Shown: piece after piece, positions 62,400-64,000 of the stretch
How the letters are laid out: every line of letters begins with the position of its first letter
Numbering within the stretch: position 1 is the first letter of the stretch
DNA from: Syntrophaceae bacterium UBA6087
GTDB taxonomy: Bacteria > Desulfobacterota > Desulfomonilia > UBA1062
NCBI GenBank assembly: GCA_002448235.1
Contig: DIXF01000016.1
Location: 62,001 to 126,000 of the forward strand
Direction: 5' to 3'
DNA: 64,000 nt
The notes under the pieces: generated by a model
The model's input: only the letters and a program-made list of their open reading frames with translations
What the model was told of the DNA's origin: nothing
Database searches by the model: none
Made by a program: the position numbers and the translations under genes

Positions 62400-63857
62400 A
62401 TGGTTGGTATTACAGCCTATGGAGGGTACATACCGCGCTATCGTTTGAGCCGCATGACGATCATCCAGAATATGGCCTGGTATTTCCCGGTGATCATGGC
62501 AGTGGCCGGAGGGGAAAAGGCGGTTGCGAACTGGGATGAGGACAGCCTGAGCATGGCAGTCGCCGCGGCCAGTGACTGCATGGCCGGACAGGACAGGAAG
62601 TCTCTCGATGGGGTGCTCTTTGCCTCCACCACCATGCCGTTTGCAGACCGGCTCAATGCAGGGATCATTGCCGCAGCCCTGAATGCCCCGGAAGAAGGCG
62701 CCATGAATGCGGACTTCGGTTCATGCCTCAAGGCAGGCACAACGGCGGCTGTCTCGGCCCTGCAGGCGGTTGAGTCCGGGCAGAAAAACAATGTGCTCGT
62801 GGCTGCCTCCGACTTGAGAAAGTCGAAGATGGCGACCCTGGCCGAGATGTTCACCGGAGACGGTGCGGCGGCCGTGCTCTTCGGGAGAGACAATGTCATT
62901 GCCGAGTTCAAGGGCAGCTATTCGACAAGCTACGATTTCATCGACCATTACAAGGGCTCCGGCAAGGACTACGATTACCTCTGGGAAGAAAGATGGGTGC
63001 GGGATGAAGGGTACGGGAAAATCATACCCCAGGCCATACAGGGCTATCTGAAGAAATACGGGGCCTCGATCGCGGATTTCCATAAGGTCGTATACCCGTG
63101 CTATTTCAGCGGGACGCACCGCGAGATAGCCAAGCGGCTCGGCATCGATCCTTCAAGGGTCCAGGACAACCTGCATACGGTCTGCGGCGATACCGGTACA
63201 GCCCATCCTCTGCTTATGCTCTCTGCCGCGCTCGAAGGGGCGAAACCGGGCGACAAGATCCTTCTGGCGGGCTTCGGGCAGGGGTGTGACGTATTGGGCT
63301 TCGAGGCGACAGACAAGATCAAGGGGTTCAAACCCGCCCGCGGAGTAGCAGGCTCTCTTGCCGCCAGAGTAGACCTTGCCAATTACCAGAAGTATACCAA
63401 GTTCAAAGACCTCATTGAGGCCGATCTGGGCATCAGAGGGGAGGCGAACCCAAACACCTCTCTGACTGCGCTTTGGCGCAAGCGCAAAATGATCCTCGGT
63501 TTCGTCGGCGCGAAATGCGCAAAGTGCGGGACCCCGCAGTTCCCTCCCCAGCCCATGTGCGTAAACCCTGACTGCAATGAGGTAGGCTGCTTCGAAGAGT
63601 ACGAATTTGCCGATAAATCCGGGTTTATCCAGATGTTCACCGGTGACCTTCTCTCTCCCTCGGTCGACCCGCCTGCGGTCTACGGCCTCGTTGATTTTGA
63701 AGGAGGGGGGAAGGCGTTTCTCGACTTCACCGACTGCGATCTGAGTCAGGTCAAGGTAGGGATGCCCATCGCCATGTCTTTCAGAAGAAGGGCCCATGAC
63801 CGGGTCCGGGGTTTTACCGGTTACTTCTGGAAGGCCGTGCCGAAGGTTCAAGGGTAG
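62400..63857 (+). CDS. HMG-CoA-synthase-like domain fused to DUF35 (zinc ribbon/OB-fold)
   Basis: Residues 1-330 of this 485-residue protein have a thiolase-type HMGS/KAS III fold: GITAYGGYIPRYRL, nucleophile Cys109 in DFGSCLKAGTTA, MFTGDGAAAVLF, and AKPGDKILLAGFGQGCDV. Residues 365-485 are a DUF35 module with zinc cysteines 373, 376, 387 and 392 (CAKCGTP, CVNPDC) and an OB fold. In archaea separate HMGS, DUF35 and thiolase proteins form one complex; here two are fused and the thiolase follows 11 bp later. The canonical HMGS Glu, His and Asn seem replaced. The product is probably a branched acyl-CoA, but no pathway can be named. Confidence 0.75.
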   Translation: MVGITAYGGYIPRYRLSRMTIIQNMAWYFPVIMAVAGGEKAVANWDEDSLSMAVAAASDCMAGQDRKSLDGVLFASTTMPFADRLNAGIIAAALNAPEEGAMNADFGSCLKAGTTAAVSALQAVESGQKNNVLVAASDLRKSKMATLAEMFTGDGAAAVLFGRDNVIAEFKGSYSTSYDFIDHYKGSGKDYDYLWEERWVRDEGYGKIIPQAIQGYLKKYGASIADFHKVVYPCYFSGTHREIAKRLGIDPSRVQDNLHTVCGDTGTAHPLLMLSAALEGAKPGDKILLAGFGQGCDVLGFEATDKIKGFKPARGVAGSLAARVDLANYQKYTKFKDLIEADLGIRGEANPNTSLTALWRKRKMILGFVGAKCAKCGTPQFPPQPMCVNPDCNEVGCFEEYEFADKSGFIQMFTGDLLSPSVDPPAVYGLVDFEGGGKAFLDFTDCDLSQVKVGMPIAMSFRRRAHDRVRGFTGYFWKAVPKVQG

Positions 63858-63868
63858 GGGGTGACGAG

Positions 63869-64000
63869 ATGGCGAGCGGAATAAAAGATAAGGTTGCGAT
63901 CATTGGAATGGGATGCACGCGATTCGGTGAACGGTGGAATGACGGCCCGGAAGAATTGATGGTCGAGGCGTTTCAGGAATGCTTAGCCGATGCCGGGATC
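63869..64000 (+). CDS. Thiolase (SCP-x/acetyl-CoA acetyltransferase type), 5' part
   Basis: The ATG at 63869 follows a GGGGGTGA site, and the frame is open to the window end (44 codons). KVAIIGMGCTRFGERW and ELMVEAFQECLADAGI form the N-terminal segment of SCP-x-type thiolases, which commonly pair with DUF35 proteins. It starts 11 bp after the HMGS-DUF35 gene, so the two are likely co-translated partners. The active-site Cys lies beyond the window. Confidence 0.85.
   Translation, partial: MASGIKDKVAIIGMGCTRFGERWNDGPEELMVEAFQECLADAGI

Overview
The window reads as chromosomal DNA of a Gram-negative, probably anaerobic, deltaproteobacterium-like (Desulfobacterota-type) organism. The Gram-negative call rests on an LpxH-like lipid A enzyme, apolipoprotein N-acyltransferase, several lipoproteins with lipoboxes, and an ABC-transporter O-antigen locus. 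The lineage call is an inference from gene style (many PilZ, PAS-kinase, MoxR/VWA and acyl-CoA genes) and not from a marker gene. Genes are tightly packed and often joined by 4-bp overlaps.

Region 1 (1-24.8 kb) is housekeeping and envelope: the 3' end of mnmG, a PilZ protein, a TPR lipoprotein, an SGNH esterase paired with a lipase-chaperone-like protein, a PHP phosphoesterase coupled to rlmN, tRNA-Arg(CCG) directly behind a MoxR/VWA pair, a CorC-lnt-prfB-nitroreductase-TraB run (prfB carries the RF2 programmed +1 frameshift), an orphan receiver, LpxH-like, slipin, a TrmH-type methyltransferase, a cyclic-nucleotide-binding protein, wecB, a protein with a diadenylate-cyclase-like C terminus, and a PAS histidine kinase.

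Region 2 (24.3-34.4 kb) has a SPOR protein and argS, the heat-shock run hrcA-grpE-dnaK-fmdB behind a promoter and a CIRCE operator, dnaJ with rpoZ on the other strand, then a class II aldolase and class I fructose-1,6-bisphosphatase (gluconeogenesis).

Region 3 (34.57-40.92 kb) is a complete trpEGDCFBA operon. Upstream lies a strong promoter, a 29-codon leader peptide with three consecutive Trp codons, and mutually exclusive antiterminator and terminator hairpins: ribosome-mediated attenuation that can be read directly from the sequence.

Region 4 (41.9-60.8 kb) is an O-antigen/surface polysaccharide locus, all on the minus strand and visibly richer in A/T: Wzm/Wzt export, eight glycosyltransferases including an alpha-1,2-fucosyltransferase-type GT11, four methyltransferase-like proteins, an asparagine synthetase, and a decayed IS5-family element.

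Region 5 (61.2-64.0 kb) is an acyl-CoA cassette: an alpha-methylacyl-CoA racemase-like protein, an HMG-CoA-synthase-like domain fused to a DUF35 zinc-ribbon/OB domain, and the start of a thiolase. The synthase domain appears to lack most canonical catalytic residues.

The leading candidates for new biology are the racemase/HMGS-DUF35/thiolase cassette, the diadenylate-cyclase-like protein with an RHN motif and a G10 tract, and the SGNH esterase-foldase pair. No CRISPR array, integrase or prophage was seen.
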